From Natrinema salinisoli (GTDB lineage Archaea; Halobacteriota; Halobacteria; Halobacteriales; Natrialbaceae), in assembly GCF_020405205.1 (NCBI RefSeq), contig NZ_CP084470.1:248001-312000 (forward strand): a stretch of DNA of 64,000 nt, read 5' to 3'. The notes under the pieces were generated by a model. That model was not told where the DNA came from. It searched no databases and saw only the letters and a program-made list of their open reading frames with translations. This document shows, one piece after another, positions 24,568 through 34,301 of the stretch. The first letter of the stretch is position 1, and each line of letters starts with the position of its first letter. The position numbers and the translations under genes were made by a program.

Positions 24568-24791
24568 GCTGGAGATTAGTATACTTATCCTATAAATAGG
24601 GCTGGGCCAGAGTCCACACCGTTTCCAAATTAAAATCTCCCCGTCTGATCCATACCTGATTCTACAGAGACCGAGAGATCTGCTGGTGAAAGTTACTCTG
24701 TCTCATCACATCGGTATACTTCTGCACGTCAACTGGATCCAGGTCGGCTAAGTTATCTGAGATCAGTATATTATTACATACAGCTGTCTGT

Positions 24792-25787
24792 TCAGGACTG
24801 CTCAGGAGACGCGTCACTATTTCGCTGCCAGCGAAGTGTCGGTCGGACAATTGATGGTATGATTCGTACACGGCCGTTCGTGGAGTGATACCAGAAGACC
24901 AGTACTAGGATCGCAATGCCAGCCCCAACGAGGCGTACAGTGACTGCCTCAACTGGAAGGACGAGCGTCTCTGCAACAGTCGTCGTGGATGTTAGTTGAA
25001 CGAGGGAGACTGACATGGGCTGTGTTCCAAGAAGTCCGCCAGCAAAGTTCACTCCGAAATGGATTCCGATCGGGACGGCCAGACTCCCGCTGAGAACGTA
25101 CGCGACACCGAGAAGTACGGCCAGTCCAGCGGCCATCACACCGAACACCGCTCCGCGTGCAGAGTGAGTGAGGTAGAAAAAGACCGATGCAATCACCACG
25201 GCAATGCCTGCAGCCATTCCACGTGGGAGTACCGGGATACTGTCAAGGCCCTCCATCACGTTCGTGATGAGGTATCCGCGAGCCAGTAATTCCTCCGCGA
25301 CAACGATCAGGAGTTGCGAAAGACCGGTAACCCCGACAAGGAGCAGCCATACAGCAGGGCCACTGCTCACGTGGACACCGCTCACGTTGTAGTACCCGGT
25401 CACCGTTCCGACAGTGACGCTCAGGGCAGTGATACCGGCCCCGATGACAAAACCACCGGCAAACCGACACCATACATGTGAATCAAGCCTGATTCCGAGA
25501 TCGGAGAGTACTCGCCGATCAAGCACCACACTGACGAGGATCACACCGAGCACGATCCCCATTGATTGGGGGAGGCCCCTTACAAGGGAATTGATCGCTT
25601 CCGGGATCGGACCACCATCTGTGAGAAGGGTTGGCCGGTATCCGCTACCGAATCCGGCGAACAGAAAGACGATCACTATTCCGAAGAGAATCCGGATCGG
25701 CGAACGGAGTCGACGTTCACTCTCATTCCAGATCAGGCGGAGTGGAAGCCGCAACTGCTCATTCTCGGTGCGAAGTATCCTGGACAT
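24792..25787 (-). CDS. CPBP-family intramembrane metalloprotease
   Basis: The 331-residue protein has about eight membrane helices. The catalytic EELLARGYL motif (EExxxR) lies near residue 165, a helix with FYLTHSARG near 205, and the second zinc-ligand helix HFGVNFAGG near 245. CPBP proteases (Abi, Rce1-like) cleave substrates within the membrane. Two other members lie in this window at 29225-30055 and 36746-37678, with similar VPIGIHFG wording here and at the latter. The substrate is unknown. Confidence 0.85.
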   Translation of the reverse strand: MSRILRTENEQLRLPLRLIWNESERRLRSPIRILFGIVIVFLFAGFGSGYRPTLLTDGGPIPEAINSLVRGLPQSMGIVLGVILVSVVLDRRVLSDLGIRLDSHVWCRFAGGFVIGAGITALSVTVGTVTGYYNVSGVHVSSGPAVWLLLVGVTGLSQLLIVVAEELLARGYLITNVMEGLDSIPVLPRGMAAGIAVVIASVFFYLTHSARGAVFGVMAAGLAVLLGVAYVLSGSLAVPIGIHFGVNFAGGLLGTQPMSVSLVQLTSTTTVAETLVLPVEAVTVRLVGAGIAILVLVFWYHSTNGRVRIIPSIVRPTLRWQRNSDASPEQS

Positions 25788-25984
25788 GCAGAACTAATCT
25801 CTACCGTAGTGGTAGATATATTGACTCTTAAATTCCGGGTGATAATCGGTATCGTCGGTATTGGCGATATTGGTGGACAGTAGAAAGCCAGCACCGGTCA
25901 GAGATGGTCGTCGATTCTGGTCGTGCTGAACAAGGATTCCTGTAGTTACCATGCGGACTCATTACATTTCGAAAATTACCGTCC

Positions 25985-26641
25985 TCAGGTTAACTGTGCC
26001 CGGAGTACTCGTGATTCGGCTTTACGCAGGTGTTCGGCAATAGTACTCGGCGCACAGTCCAGTTCAACGGCAATGTCTTCTTGGCTTGCAGTCCGAGGAA
26101 TGTCGTAGTAGCCCAATTCAACCGCTGTTTCGACGACTTCGTGCTGGCGGACAGTGAGGAGGGTCTCGATAGCAGCTGTCGTACCAGCGAGACCGCCCAC
26201 CGCTTCGATAGTCACGTCAACCGGGACAGAGATGTCCTTCATTGCATCCTGTAGCTCGTCATCAGGGCCGAATATCGAGAACACCACTGTTCCATCAGGC
26301 TCGTATTTGATGGGGGGAACAACGACCAGTCCGCCGGAGGAGATCGGTCCGAACATTTCTTGGAGCGAGTCGGTCGTCGCGTCCCGGATGTACACGTAAC
26401 AGGACCGCTTATCGATACGTTCTATGTCATAGCCGACGACCTCTGGAATCTCTTGCATCGCTCTCTCGAGCGCATCGGCGTCGCCCAGAACGTAATGGAG
26501 GATACCCAGTGCGTCACCGGTGTAGTTCCACTGTACTGCCGTCGCTCGCTCGATGAACGGTGCTTCGGTCATCACGCCGTACATTGGGTGGATATCTCCT
26601 GCCTGTCCGTGGGCCATGATGCGCACCCGGACGTGTTTCAT
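25985..26641 (-). CDS. Bat-type HTH regulator
   Basis: The 218-residue protein has an N-terminal sensor-like region (MKHVRVRIMAHGQAGDIHPM onward) and a C-terminal HTH_10 domain (about 155-215: LLTVRQHEVVETAVELGYYD, TASQEDIAVELDCAPSTIAE, HLRKAESRVL). Such proteins are haloarchaeal relatives of the bacterio-opsin activator. It diverges from the NmrA-like gene at 26726 with an 84-base gap, so that gene is a likely target. Confidence 0.85.
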   Translation of the reverse strand: MKHVRVRIMAHGQAGDIHPMYGVMTEAPFIERATAVQWNYTGDALGILHYVLGDADALERAMQEIPEVVGYDIERIDKRSCYVYIRDATTDSLQEMFGPISSGGLVVVPPIKYEPDGTVVFSIFGPDDELQDAMKDISVPVDVTIEAVGGLAGTTAAIETLLTVRQHEVVETAVELGYYDIPRTASQEDIAVELDCAPSTIAEHLRKAESRVLRAQLT

Positions 26642-26725
26642 AAGTGACGATACGTGATTGAGAACTTAAATCCGCCGAGCGTACTCGGCAGTAACCACTC
26701 GGGCTGATGGAACAAATGATCTCCT

Positions 26726-27541
26726 ATGGTCCGAACGCTGGTGACCGGTGCAACAGGTACGCTCGGAACGGCACTGCGGCCGCGGCTCACAGCGGCAGGA
26801 CACGCTGTCCGGGCGGCGAGCCGTTCACCGCCCGAAGAGACTGAAGAGGATATCGAGTGGGTAGAATTCAACGTGCTCGAGGACACGGGTATCGAGTCAG
26901 CACTCGAAAACATTGATGTCGTCATCCACACGGCGACGGCCCCACAGGGAGACACAGCGGCAGTTGACGTACAGGGCACAAAACGACTTCTCGAAGTAGC
27001 CGAGGAGGCCAGCATAGAGAATTTTATCTACCCCTCCATCGTTGGTATCGACGACATTCCCTTCTCCTACTACAAACACAAGGCCACCGCCGAGACCGCA
27101 GTCGAGGAGAGCAATGTACCGGTGACTATCGTCCGTGCGACGCAGTTCCACTCGTTCGTCGCGGAAATGTTGGGCTATGTGGCGAAACTTCCGGTATGGC
27201 CCCTCCCAACAAAAATGCAGATCCAGCCTATCGATGTCGGCGAGGTCGCGGATATTATCGTGGATTACACGACGCTGGAAGCAAGCGGCCGAATCGGCCC
27301 CATCGGCGGCCCTCAAATCCACTCAGTAGGCGAGCTCGCACAGGCGTACCGCGATTCGCGTGGGCACCGACGTCCTATCATCAGGCTCCCTATCCCCAGC
27401 AAAACTGTGGCGGCGTTTCGGACTGGCCATGCGATCTGTCCCGACCATATGATCGGGACAGTCACTTGGGAAGAGTGGCTCGCAAACCGGTATACGAGCG
27501 GAGCAGACGAAACCGACCCTCGTGTGCAGTCGCCAATCTGA
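26726..27541 (+). CDS. NmrA-like NAD(P)-binding protein
   Basis: The 271-residue protein begins with the Rossmann motif TLVTGATGTLGTALRPRL (GxxGxxG, about residue 8). It has DVVIHTATAPQGDTAAVDVQ and YYKHKATAETAVEESNVPVT, the atypical SDR/NmrA arrangement in which the Tyr-x3-Lys is not strictly catalytic. IQPIDVGEVADIIVDY and GPIGGPQIHSVGELAQAYRD are standard for this group. It may be a redox sensor or an oxidoreductase of unknown substrate. Control by the divergent Bat-type regulator is inferred from layout. Confidence 0.85.
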   Translation: MVRTLVTGATGTLGTALRPRLTAAGHAVRAASRSPPEETEEDIEWVEFNVLEDTGIESALENIDVVIHTATAPQGDTAAVDVQGTKRLLEVAEEASIENFIYPSIVGIDDIPFSYYKHKATAETAVEESNVPVTIVRATQFHSFVAEMLGYVAKLPVWPLPTKMQIQPIDVGEVADIIVDYTTLEASGRIGPIGGPQIHSVGELAQAYRDSRGHRRPIIRLPIPSKTVAAFRTGHAICPDHMIGTVTWEEWLANRYTSGADETDPRVQSPI

Positions 27542-27644
27542 CCGCTGATGAGGCAACACTAACTACTTTTTGCCGCGGTGGCCAGCCATTTACTGCTGAT
27601 TGAATCAGTTATAGTGCCAATCCGGCTGTTGAACTGCTAATCAG

Positions 27645-28127
27645 TCAGTATCCGCCAGGGAGCGAGAATACAAGTCCCAGCAGTGTGAGCGGCACTGCGA
27701 AGATTGCCGTGTACCAGACTGCTCCGGCAGTGAGAATGCCCCAGGTAGATGGGCTGTATCCGTTTGGATCCCAGTCTATCCCGAGTCGTGGCAGGCCGAT
27801 CACGCCGATAACCGGAATCGAAACGACGTAGCAGAGAGACAGTATAGCGGTCAATCCAAGGATCGGTGGTCCCCAGACACCATCTGGATCAACTGTGACG
27901 ACGACGGCGAGCAGTCCGAACACGTACGGGAGGGACGCAGCAATCGCGACGAAAATGTATGTCAGTACCATCGAATCGAATGGCGGTAGCTGCTTGAATA
28001 GGGATCGTATTCGGCTTGACCCCAGGAAGGGCGCCCAGATGAGCGTTGCGACGATGCCTGGAGCCAGCAGATATGCGATGATGAGAGCTACCCCGATCGC
28101 CTGGTCCACGAGTGTCTGAAGGATCAT
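27645..28127 (-). CDS. Haloarchaeal four-helix membrane protein
   Basis: The 160-residue protein has helices at about 10-30, 50-75, 90-115 and 130-155 and no soluble domain. The text AYLLAPGIVATLIWAPFLGS and LPRLGIDWDPNGYSPSTWGI is of a kind seen in uncharacterised haloarchaeal membrane proteins. No motif suggests a function. Confidence 0.6.
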   Translation of the reverse strand: MILQTLVDQAIGVALIIAYLLAPGIVATLIWAPFLGSSRIRSLFKQLPPFDSMVLTYIFVAIAASLPYVFGLLAVVVTVDPDGVWGPPILGLTAILSLCYVVSIPVIGVIGLPRLGIDWDPNGYSPSTWGILTAGAVWYTAIFAVPLTLLGLVFSLPGGY

Positions 28128-28418
28128 ACCAAGATATGTGATGGGTAGTAGGAGCTAGGTTCGCTGTCTGATACCATGGCTCGGTGAGAGCGGTCTCACA
28201 ATACCATATCTCTACGCTTCCCAACAGCAAACAGTATCAAAATGATTCTGGTGTCAGATACGTATTCTCTGATCTACATATACTCCTTGAACAGTACTCA
28301 GCGACGGTTCTCTCGCCATCCTTAGACGGGATGGGACGTTGCCAGAGATCCAGTGCAGGTGTTCTCTGATGGATGAATGACGGGTTTAAGTGTGAAACCC
28401 ATGATAGAACAAGATGTC

Positions 28419-29159
28419 ATGAGTTCTACGCCATCGGAAAGTCCAAACGTGGAAGATTCAACGACGTCTAGTACCCTACTCCCGGAGGTCGTCGACTGGC
28501 TCGTAGGAGCCCTCATTGCGCTGGGTGGGTTGATCTTTGTAGCAATCGGGGCCGCCCTTGTGTCTGGTATTGATCGAGAATTGCTCGAACAGGCTATCGA
28601 AGAAGAAACCACGACGGTCACAGTCGGTACGACTGAACTTACTGACGCCGAGGCGCTTGAGGTAGCTGACGCGGTCATCTCATGGATGGGCCCAGGTCTG
28701 CTCATAACGGGTCTCGGAATGATCGTCTTTGCGATTGGATATATTATCCTCAGACGTCGCGCGCACCGACGGGCTCGGACAGATGACACCGTTAGTTCGT
28801 ACAGGTCGTTTGCCGTTTTCGGGGCAGTCATCACTGCAATTTTCTCTTTTATCCCGATTTCATCCGCCCTTGGCGGTGCTGTCGCGGGGTATCTTGAGAA
28901 GAGTGAGTCTGATCGAACGATCAGCGTCGGGGCGCTTGCAGGTGTCTTGCCCTTACTCCCGCTGCTCATAGTCGGGCTGTTCAGCGTTGGTGGATTCGTC
29001 ACCGGACTTCTTGCTATTGAACAGGGCGGCAACGCGGCTTTTGTCGGTGTCACGGTGGTTCTCTCGTTGGTAGTGTCCGCAGCCCTTGGGGCCGGCCTCG
29101 GCGGTCTCGGCGGATACCTTGGTGGCTGGTTTGCGGAACGCCGAACTACAGCAAATTGA
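28419..29159 (+). CDS. Long DUF5518-type membrane protein
   Basis: The 246-residue protein has an N-terminal membrane pair around a loop (VDWLVGALIALGGLIFVAIG, then a helix near 100) and a basic linker RRRAHRRARTDD. It then has a DUF5518-like half: VFGAVITAIFSFIPISSALG, GAVAGYLEKSESDRTISVGA, LAGVLPLLPLLIVGLF. The second half matches the short protein at 23690-24091. MSSTPSESPN at 28419 is the preferred start; ATGs at 28377 and 28401 are in frame. Confidence 0.65.
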   Translation: MSSTPSESPNVEDSTTSSTLLPEVVDWLVGALIALGGLIFVAIGAALVSGIDRELLEQAIEEETTTVTVGTTELTDAEALEVADAVISWMGPGLLITGLGMIVFAIGYIILRRRAHRRARTDDTVSSYRSFAVFGAVITAIFSFIPISSALGGAVAGYLEKSESDRTISVGALAGVLPLLPLLIVGLFSVGGFVTGLLAIEQGGNAAFVGVTVVLSLVVSAALGAGLGGLGGYLGGWFAERRTTAN

Positions 29160-29224
29160 CGCTCATCACGCGTTACGATCCGGTGGACAGCAATACACGG
29201 TGAGGAGATACAATATTAGGAGTC

Positions 29225-30055
29225 TCAGTGATTGTGAGTCTTCCCGGGGATCGGTGGTTCAGGCCGAGTAGCAGCCAGGTACGTTCGTCCATAGTAGAGG
29301 ATGATACCGATCGGGAGTCCAAGGAGAATAGCGAGTTCCGCGAGTTCCATCACGGCCGTGACGTTTGCTACCTCGAGTATTGGCGTCGTGTTGATCATCG
29401 TGTGGAAGTGCATCGCGAACAGTACTCCGCCCCGTGTACTGTTGTAGACCCATGCTATCACGATCGAGAAGAGCGGGAGTCCGATGAGGAGAGCGGTTAT
29501 CTCGCCGCTCTCGTATCCGGCACCGGTTCCACCGATCGTCAGCGGTGCGTGCCATAGCGCCCAGATGATCCCGATGACGACTGCGGCAAACAGTGCCGAT
29601 CGCTGTTCTTGAAGCCGTGGCTGGAGGAATCCCCGCCATCCAAACTCCTCGAGGGCACCCGCGAGGAACAGGGTGAACACAAATCGAAACCCGATTTCGG
29701 ATAGGTCGGCGAACGCGACCGGTTCACCGAGAATCCAGCCAACCACGGCCCCGGTCTGGGTCAGTGCCAGTGGAGCAGCGAATGCGATAATATATCACCG
29801 GAGTCTCACACCATGTTTCGGGAAGAGCTGTGCAGCCCATGTACGTACGTCGTATCCGGCAGCTTTGGTGACAGCTGCCGCCGCGAGAGGCGGTCCCCAC
29901 GCACCGACAGCCTGGAGTCCGCGTGTGTCACCGTACCCTAGTGCGATTCCGGAGAGCCGTACGGTCCATGTCCACCCGGATGTGAAGACCAGGAAGGCTG
30001 CAATCTGGTACTCCTGGATCACCGCCGAGTAGCCCGTTCCTCGATCGTTCATCAC
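29225..30055 (-). pseudogene. CPBP protease gene with in-frame TGA
   Basis: The frame runs 277 codons from MMNDRGTGYSAVIQEYQIAA. Both catalytic helices are present in the second half: EEFGWRGFLQPRL (EExxxR) and HFHTMINTT, with ALWHAPLTIGGTG between. A TGA at 29795-29797 ends the first part at GVRLR. The following codons read YIIAFAAPLALTQTG in the same frame. CPBP proteins often have Trp there, so TGG to TGA is the simplest change. The 172-codon 3' part has a GTG at 29746 but lacks the first helices. Confidence 0.8.
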
Positions 30056-30389
30056 GGTTTTATCAGTGATCGAGGCAGAAATGACGTTTCTCTGAGGAGT
30101 CAGGGCCTATCAGATATGCCGCAACAGCAACGTTTATTTCTGCGATGTGCGTTAACGAGTACCACAGAGGTGATCCAACGATAGAACATTATCTGATGAT
30201 GACCACTGAGTTTTCAATTGTTGCTCGCCAGAATGCCGTGGGCCCGATTTTGTCCGCTGATTCCTCTCCAGTTTCTCGTTACGTAGCGACACGACGACCT
30301 CTTGGACCAACTGGACAATTACCTTGGTTATACTTAGCCACGCAGCCGTGTACAATGCTGTTCGCCTATTCTGTCTCGAAATACTGGTG
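30056..30389. other. Gene-free stretch
   Basis: I see no gene here. It is AT-richer than average, and the frames on both strands lack family features. It probably contains the promoter of the decayed CPBP gene, which reads leftward from 30055. Confidence 0.35.
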
Positions 30390-31358
30390 CTACGGCGCAC
30401 CCCAGTGTGTCCGAGAGAATGAATACCCCTCACCTTCGTACTGGATATAGGGAGAATTTTTCCGATTATGATGCTCCATAAAGTTTAGATCATCTAAGTC
30501 AGTCTTTTCCTGTGCCTTGGATCGAATCTCCTCAACTACACGGTTGTATGACGTAAAGTCCTCATCATCCTCGGAGGTAGAGAAGGATCAATCGCTCTCG
30601 TCTATTCTGTCAAGGAGGTCATGTGCATCGGTACTGAGATCAGATGCCTTGACAGCATATCTCTTCGTAACGTACTCCCCGAACGAAATAGGATCTTCCC
30701 CAACGAGTTCAGCCGTATATCGAACCCGTTCTATAGATGACGAATGTTCTCCCTCCTCTTCCAGTTTGATATACCGATCGCTGAATTTGATGAACTGCTC
30801 GTCGATACCGTCAACCAGCAGTGAATTAGCCTGATAGTCTGAATCAAGGTATCCAGCGACCAGCGTATCTGAAAACGGGATTACTCCGCCAGTATCCGAT
30901 ATACTGAGTGAATCATGGAGGAGCCATTGATCATGATACGGCAGGTCCGACATCGGAAGCACGTCTTCTTCTGAGATATCTTGCTCAGTTCCACTCCGCG
31001 AGACTTCGTATTTCAGTCCAGTGACCGTCCCTTTCTCAAGTGTTTTCTCACCAATTCTATAGAACGATCCTCCATCGACATAATGAAAAAATGCGTTATA
31101 GGATGTGTTTTCCAAAATTTCGATATCCCTGACTTCAAGATCGACCTCATCACCACTGAGGAGTTTATCAATAAGACCGATAACGAGTGGAGACGGAACC
31201 AGATCGTCTTTGCTTCCTGTCATACGGTCTCTGACCTCCTCGGACTGAATTGGGACTAAGGAAAAGGAATAGCCTGATTCCATGTTGGCACCCATACAGC
31301 CAGCGACAGAGGGAATTGTAGCCACGGGGATACTTTTCAGAAGCTTTCTGCGACGCAT
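30390..31358 (-). pseudogene. Lipoprotein gene with in-frame TGA
   Basis: The protein starts MRRRKLLKSIPVATIPSVAG followed by a lipobox Cys, so it is an exported lipoprotein. The 256 residues before the TGA at 30588-30590 contain no known domain. After the stop the same frame stays open for 65 codons with normal acidic wording (FSTSEDDEDFTSYNRVVEEI, RSKAQEKTDLDDLNFMEHHN) and ends with TAG at 30390. The original protein was probably about 322 residues. A truncated product could still be anchored at the membrane. Confidence 0.65.
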
Positions 31359-31586
31359 ATAGAACCAGGATTGTCAAGCAGGTATATGCTTTGTGTAGAG
31401 GACGTGTTATGGCTTGTCGCTACTCTCAGAATCATCATCTGAGAGTTTTATCCGGTTCGCACTGATATCCACACAGGTGAGCGTGGTGAGTCACCACCGT
31501 GGCTATCCGGCACGACCGTGGTGCTTCCCCAGAGCGGTGAAAGACTGATGGGACCTTGCCTCCGGCAAGATCGGTTTCTGTGCCAT

Positions 31587-32021
31587 TCACAGTGATGAAT
31601 CTGCAGGAGTATTGAGACCGGATGTTAGTTGTTGCTGCGTTTGGAGTCCGGTCTGGAACCGTTGAACGATCTCTGACTGGTGCTTCGGACACGCCATCGG
31701 GACAAGTGCACCGTCCTGGACCTGTATCATGGGATGTGGCGCATTATACGGTGCAAGGCGGCAACTGGGACACGGGAGACCGCCAGCTGGTTTGTGGTGT
31801 AGGAGATTAGCTGGATCCTCGGAGGTTAACTCGCAGACCGAGGAGAACTGCTCGAGATGATCGTCACAGCTGATAACGGGGATCGTGAGCTGATCCAAGA
31901 GGAGAAATGACAGAGCCTGCTGGCCTCCAGATTGGACAGCAGACTCGCACTCATCACACTGGATGGCTGATGCTGGCTGCTGGACATCTAGTGATGCCAT
32001 TGTGTATTCGCAGGCCGCCAT
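31587..32021 (-). CDS. Cys/His-rich haloarchaeal protein
   Basis: The protein has 144 residues, or 137 if it begins at MASLDV (32000). It has four paired Cys/His sites: CDECESAV, CDDHLEQFSSVC, CPSCRLAPYN and CPKHQSEIV, which would bind two zinc ions. Small proteins with a terminal CPKH box are common among haloarchaea, but the role is unknown. The Gln-rich tail (TGLQTQQQLTSGL) looks disordered. Confidence 0.6.
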   Translation of the reverse strand: MAACEYTMASLDVQQPASAIQCDECESAVQSGGQQALSFLLLDQLTIPVISCDDHLEQFSSVCELTSEDPANLLHHKPAGGLPCPSCRLAPYNAPHPMIQVQDGALVPMACPKHQSEIVQRFQTGLQTQQQLTSGLNTPADSSL

Positions 32022-32109
32022 ACGGGAAAGTCATTGGTTGACACTCACTCACAGAATTCCCTAACCGCGTCCGGCGATTGGTTGCAGTAGAAACATCTTT
32101 GTCACCAGT

Positions 32110-32415
32110 TCAGTTACTGTTCTCTCGAGGAGGAACGCCGTAATCGACATGGACTTCCGGCGTACTCGGCGATTCCGGTGCAGAAGTACCGTTCCAATCA
32201 ACGAGGTGGACGTTCGCCATCTCGCCGGAGAACTGGAACCGCATTACACCGGTCTCGATCGCGCCTTCCGCAGCATGGTCTGTGACGACCGTTGCTTCCT
32301 CGAGCGGGTCAGCTCCGACCAATTCGATCTCACCGTCGACGCTAATTTCGTAGTTCGATGGTACTCCCCTGCCAACGATTGTGATGCGATTTGTCAGACT
32401 TCCCTCAGATGACAT
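32110..32415 (-). CDS. Conserved haloarchaeal small protein
   Basis: The 101-residue protein reads NRITIVGRGVPSNYEISVDG, then EGAIETGVMRFQFSGEMANV, HLVDWNGTSAPESPSTPEVH and VDYGVPP. The same wording recurs in many haloarchaeal genomes as an uncharacterised protein of this length. It is probably a beta sandwich. No signal peptide or catalytic motif is visible. Confidence 0.7.
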   Translation of the reverse strand: MSSEGSLTNRITIVGRGVPSNYEISVDGEIELVGADPLEEATVVTDHAAEGAIETGVMRFQFSGEMANVHLVDWNGTSAPESPSTPEVHVDYGVPPRENSN

Positions 32416-32510
32416 ACTCTGAGAACGCGATTATTCCAGTATAAGCCTTCTTGTTGACGAAACCATTGGTTTCGGAGACTATGCGGATCATCCGGAAACA
32501 GGTATCTCCC

Positions 32511-32786
32511 TCAAAGTTCAACGTATTGGTCCTCCCACTCCCGGCGCTCCTGAATCTGTTCTTCACCTGCGTCGGTGATGGCGTAGTAGTTCGTCCGGCG
32601 ATCGAGTTGCCCTTTCTCGACCAGCTCTTTGTTGACGAGGGTGTCGAGGTTCGGGTAGAGCCGACCGTGGTTGATCTCGGAACTGTAGTACTGTTCTACT
32701 TCATCCTTGACGCTTTGGCCGGACGGCTGGTCTGAGCCTGCGATGACGTACAGGAGGTCGCGCTGGAAGCCGGTGAGGTCGTGCAT
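32511..32786 (-). CDS. PadR-family winged-helix regulator
   Basis: The 91-residue protein is a complete minimal PadR domain: HDLTGFQRDLLYVIAGSDQP, SGQSVKDEVEQYYSSEINHG, RLYPNLDTLVNKELVEKGQL and DRRTNYYAITDAGEEQIQ. PadR proteins bind operators as dimers and often control transporters or stress genes. It is the intact version of the broken copy at 22665-22951. The upstream 520 bases have no gene, so its own promoter lies there. Confidence 0.85.
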   Translation of the reverse strand: MHDLTGFQRDLLYVIAGSDQPSGQSVKDEVEQYYSSEINHGRLYPNLDTLVNKELVEKGQLDRRTNYYAITDAGEEQIQERREWEDQYVEL

Positions 32787-33314
32787 CTCGGGTGAGACTT
32801 CAACGAATCTGTATTTGACTTCTTTTCCGAATCAAAGCATATGTATCTTCTATATGAACGTCTCGATCTGATTCATGTCTGACTGCGTGCTTCTCCGTTA
32901 CTTCCGAGTACCGTCCAGAGTATCGCCGAGAAGACGCTTCTACTGCATACTAGGAGGACATAGATGAAGGAAATCGAATTACAGAGGTTGACGTATTCCA
33001 GTACACAGCCGCGTGCAGGAACACAGAGGCGTAGGGTCACAGCGGCCTTCTGATCTTAGGGGCGTCGTAGGGAGTTGACCAGGGTGTTATTCGTTGTCAT
33101 CACCTCATCTACCCACCGATACATGGTGTCTAATAATAAAGGTTATTGCTAGGGAGAATACGGGAAAAAACACGCTAAAATTGATCAACCAGGGCCGATA
33201 TAACGAATTATTTTACTCAGTCTAAATTACCCCTCTTTCAGCGTGGTATGGTACCATGATGGGCACTGGCTGAGCACCGAGAAACTTTTACTCATAGCTG
33301 AGTAGTGGTTGTTG
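32787..33314. other. Gene-free AT-rich region
   Basis: No gene is visible in these 528 bases. The DNA is markedly AT-rich between 33125 and 33300 (for example GGGAAAAAACACGC and TATAACGAATTATTTTAC). It lies between the divergent PadR and membrane-protein genes and must hold both promoters. Confidence 0.4.
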
Positions 33315-33674
33315 ATGATGTGGCAAGACCTCGTCTTCCTTGTCGGAAGCATTCTCTCGATCGTTTTCCTCGCTCCGACACTGCGAGACAAAACAGCACA
33401 GATCCCGCTCGGCTCCAGCATGCCGTCCATGACCATCGGCAGCATCTACACCATCACGTACGCTACAATGGGGATGCGGTTCTCGGCACTCGGCTCGGCC
33501 GGCGTTGCCATCATGTGGTCACTGATCGTCTGCTACCGGTCGCCCGGTCCACACGACGGCCCCGTCAATATCCCGGTCTTCCTCAAGGATCTGTCCCGCC
33601 AAGGCCGTCGCCTGCTTCAGGAAACCGAGACAGACAACGAACAACCCGGACCTGGCCACCAATCCGCTGACTAA
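33315..33674 (+). CDS. Small haloarchaeal membrane protein
   Basis: The 119-residue protein starts MMWQDLVFLVGSILSIVFLA. It has three membrane helices up to about residue 75 (the third AGVAIMWSLIVCYRSPG), with a conserved-looking TLRDKTAQIPLGSSMPSMTI loop, followed by a charged cytoplasmic tail. This pattern is common in uncharacterised haloarchaeal proteins of about 100-120 residues. Two TTG codons upstream and an ATG at 33318 are alternative starts. Confidence 0.6.
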   Translation: MMWQDLVFLVGSILSIVFLAPTLRDKTAQIPLGSSMPSMTIGSIYTITYATMGMRFSALGSAGVAIMWSLIVCYRSPGPHDGPVNIPVFLKDLSRQGRRLLQETETDNEQPGPGHQSAD

Positions 33675-33728
33675 GTTCGTTCAATTCTCCTGTTCTATAA
33701 AAAGCAGTTTCATCCGTTCTATGACCGG

Positions 33729-34301
33729 CTATGAGCGATTGTCCTTTCCGTATACCTGGTACCGGTCTTTTGAAAGGTCCGAGTACAGGTGGTCGTCGTT
33801 CAGTAGCCGGATGATGTCCCATTTTTTCCGCAGGTCAGGGATCGCAATTGCCCAGTCTTCGTTCCCGTCACCTTCCTCAACATCGATTGAGAGGTTAAAA
33901 TCGGAAACAATCTGCTCCACTTCACCCCGCGACAAATTATTGTAAATCCCGACCCGCTTGATCTCCCGCATCTTCCATAGGGCCCGTCGATCGTTTCTCA
34001 CCGAATCAACAAACCGATCGAAGTCAGCGATATTGATCTCTGATTCCTTGACCGTGGTAAGCACATCGTTTGAATCATCTTTGTACTCGTGGAGGTAATC
34101 AAAGATATCCTTGAACTGAGTCGGATTCAGGATATTGATCGAACCATCAAAATAGAAGCAGTCGATCCGATCAATGCTGTCGACGTTCTTTCGCATGGGT
34201 ATTGCCTAGCGCTTCATCAAGGAAACGATTGATCCGAATACCTCTGAGGGGTTTATATCATCCAGCGGGTTTTTTGTGGCATCACCGGCGTAATGGTTCA
34301 C
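33729..34301 (-). pseudogene. DUF4868 (KwaB-like) C-terminal half, with in-frame TAG
   Basis: The open part (33729-34196, 155 residues) reads DRIDCFYFDGSINILNPTQF, FDYLHEYKDDSNDVLTTV, NDRRALWKMREIKRVGIYN and LLNDDHLYSDLSKDRYQVYG. This resembles the C-terminal half of DUF4868 proteins, such as KwaB of the Kiwa defence system. Full-length members are about 300 residues. The same frame continues upstream past a TAG (34206-34208) to a GTG at 34301 that overlaps the stop of the Bat-type gene (GTGA). A kwaA-like membrane partner is not seen. The family call is by eye only. Confidence 0.45.

Noticed and set aside
29795-30590. Reading the in-frame TGA codons as selenocysteine
   Set aside because: Haloarchaea are not known to use selenocysteine, and neighbouring broken genes use TAA and TAG as well, which fits mutation better than recoding.
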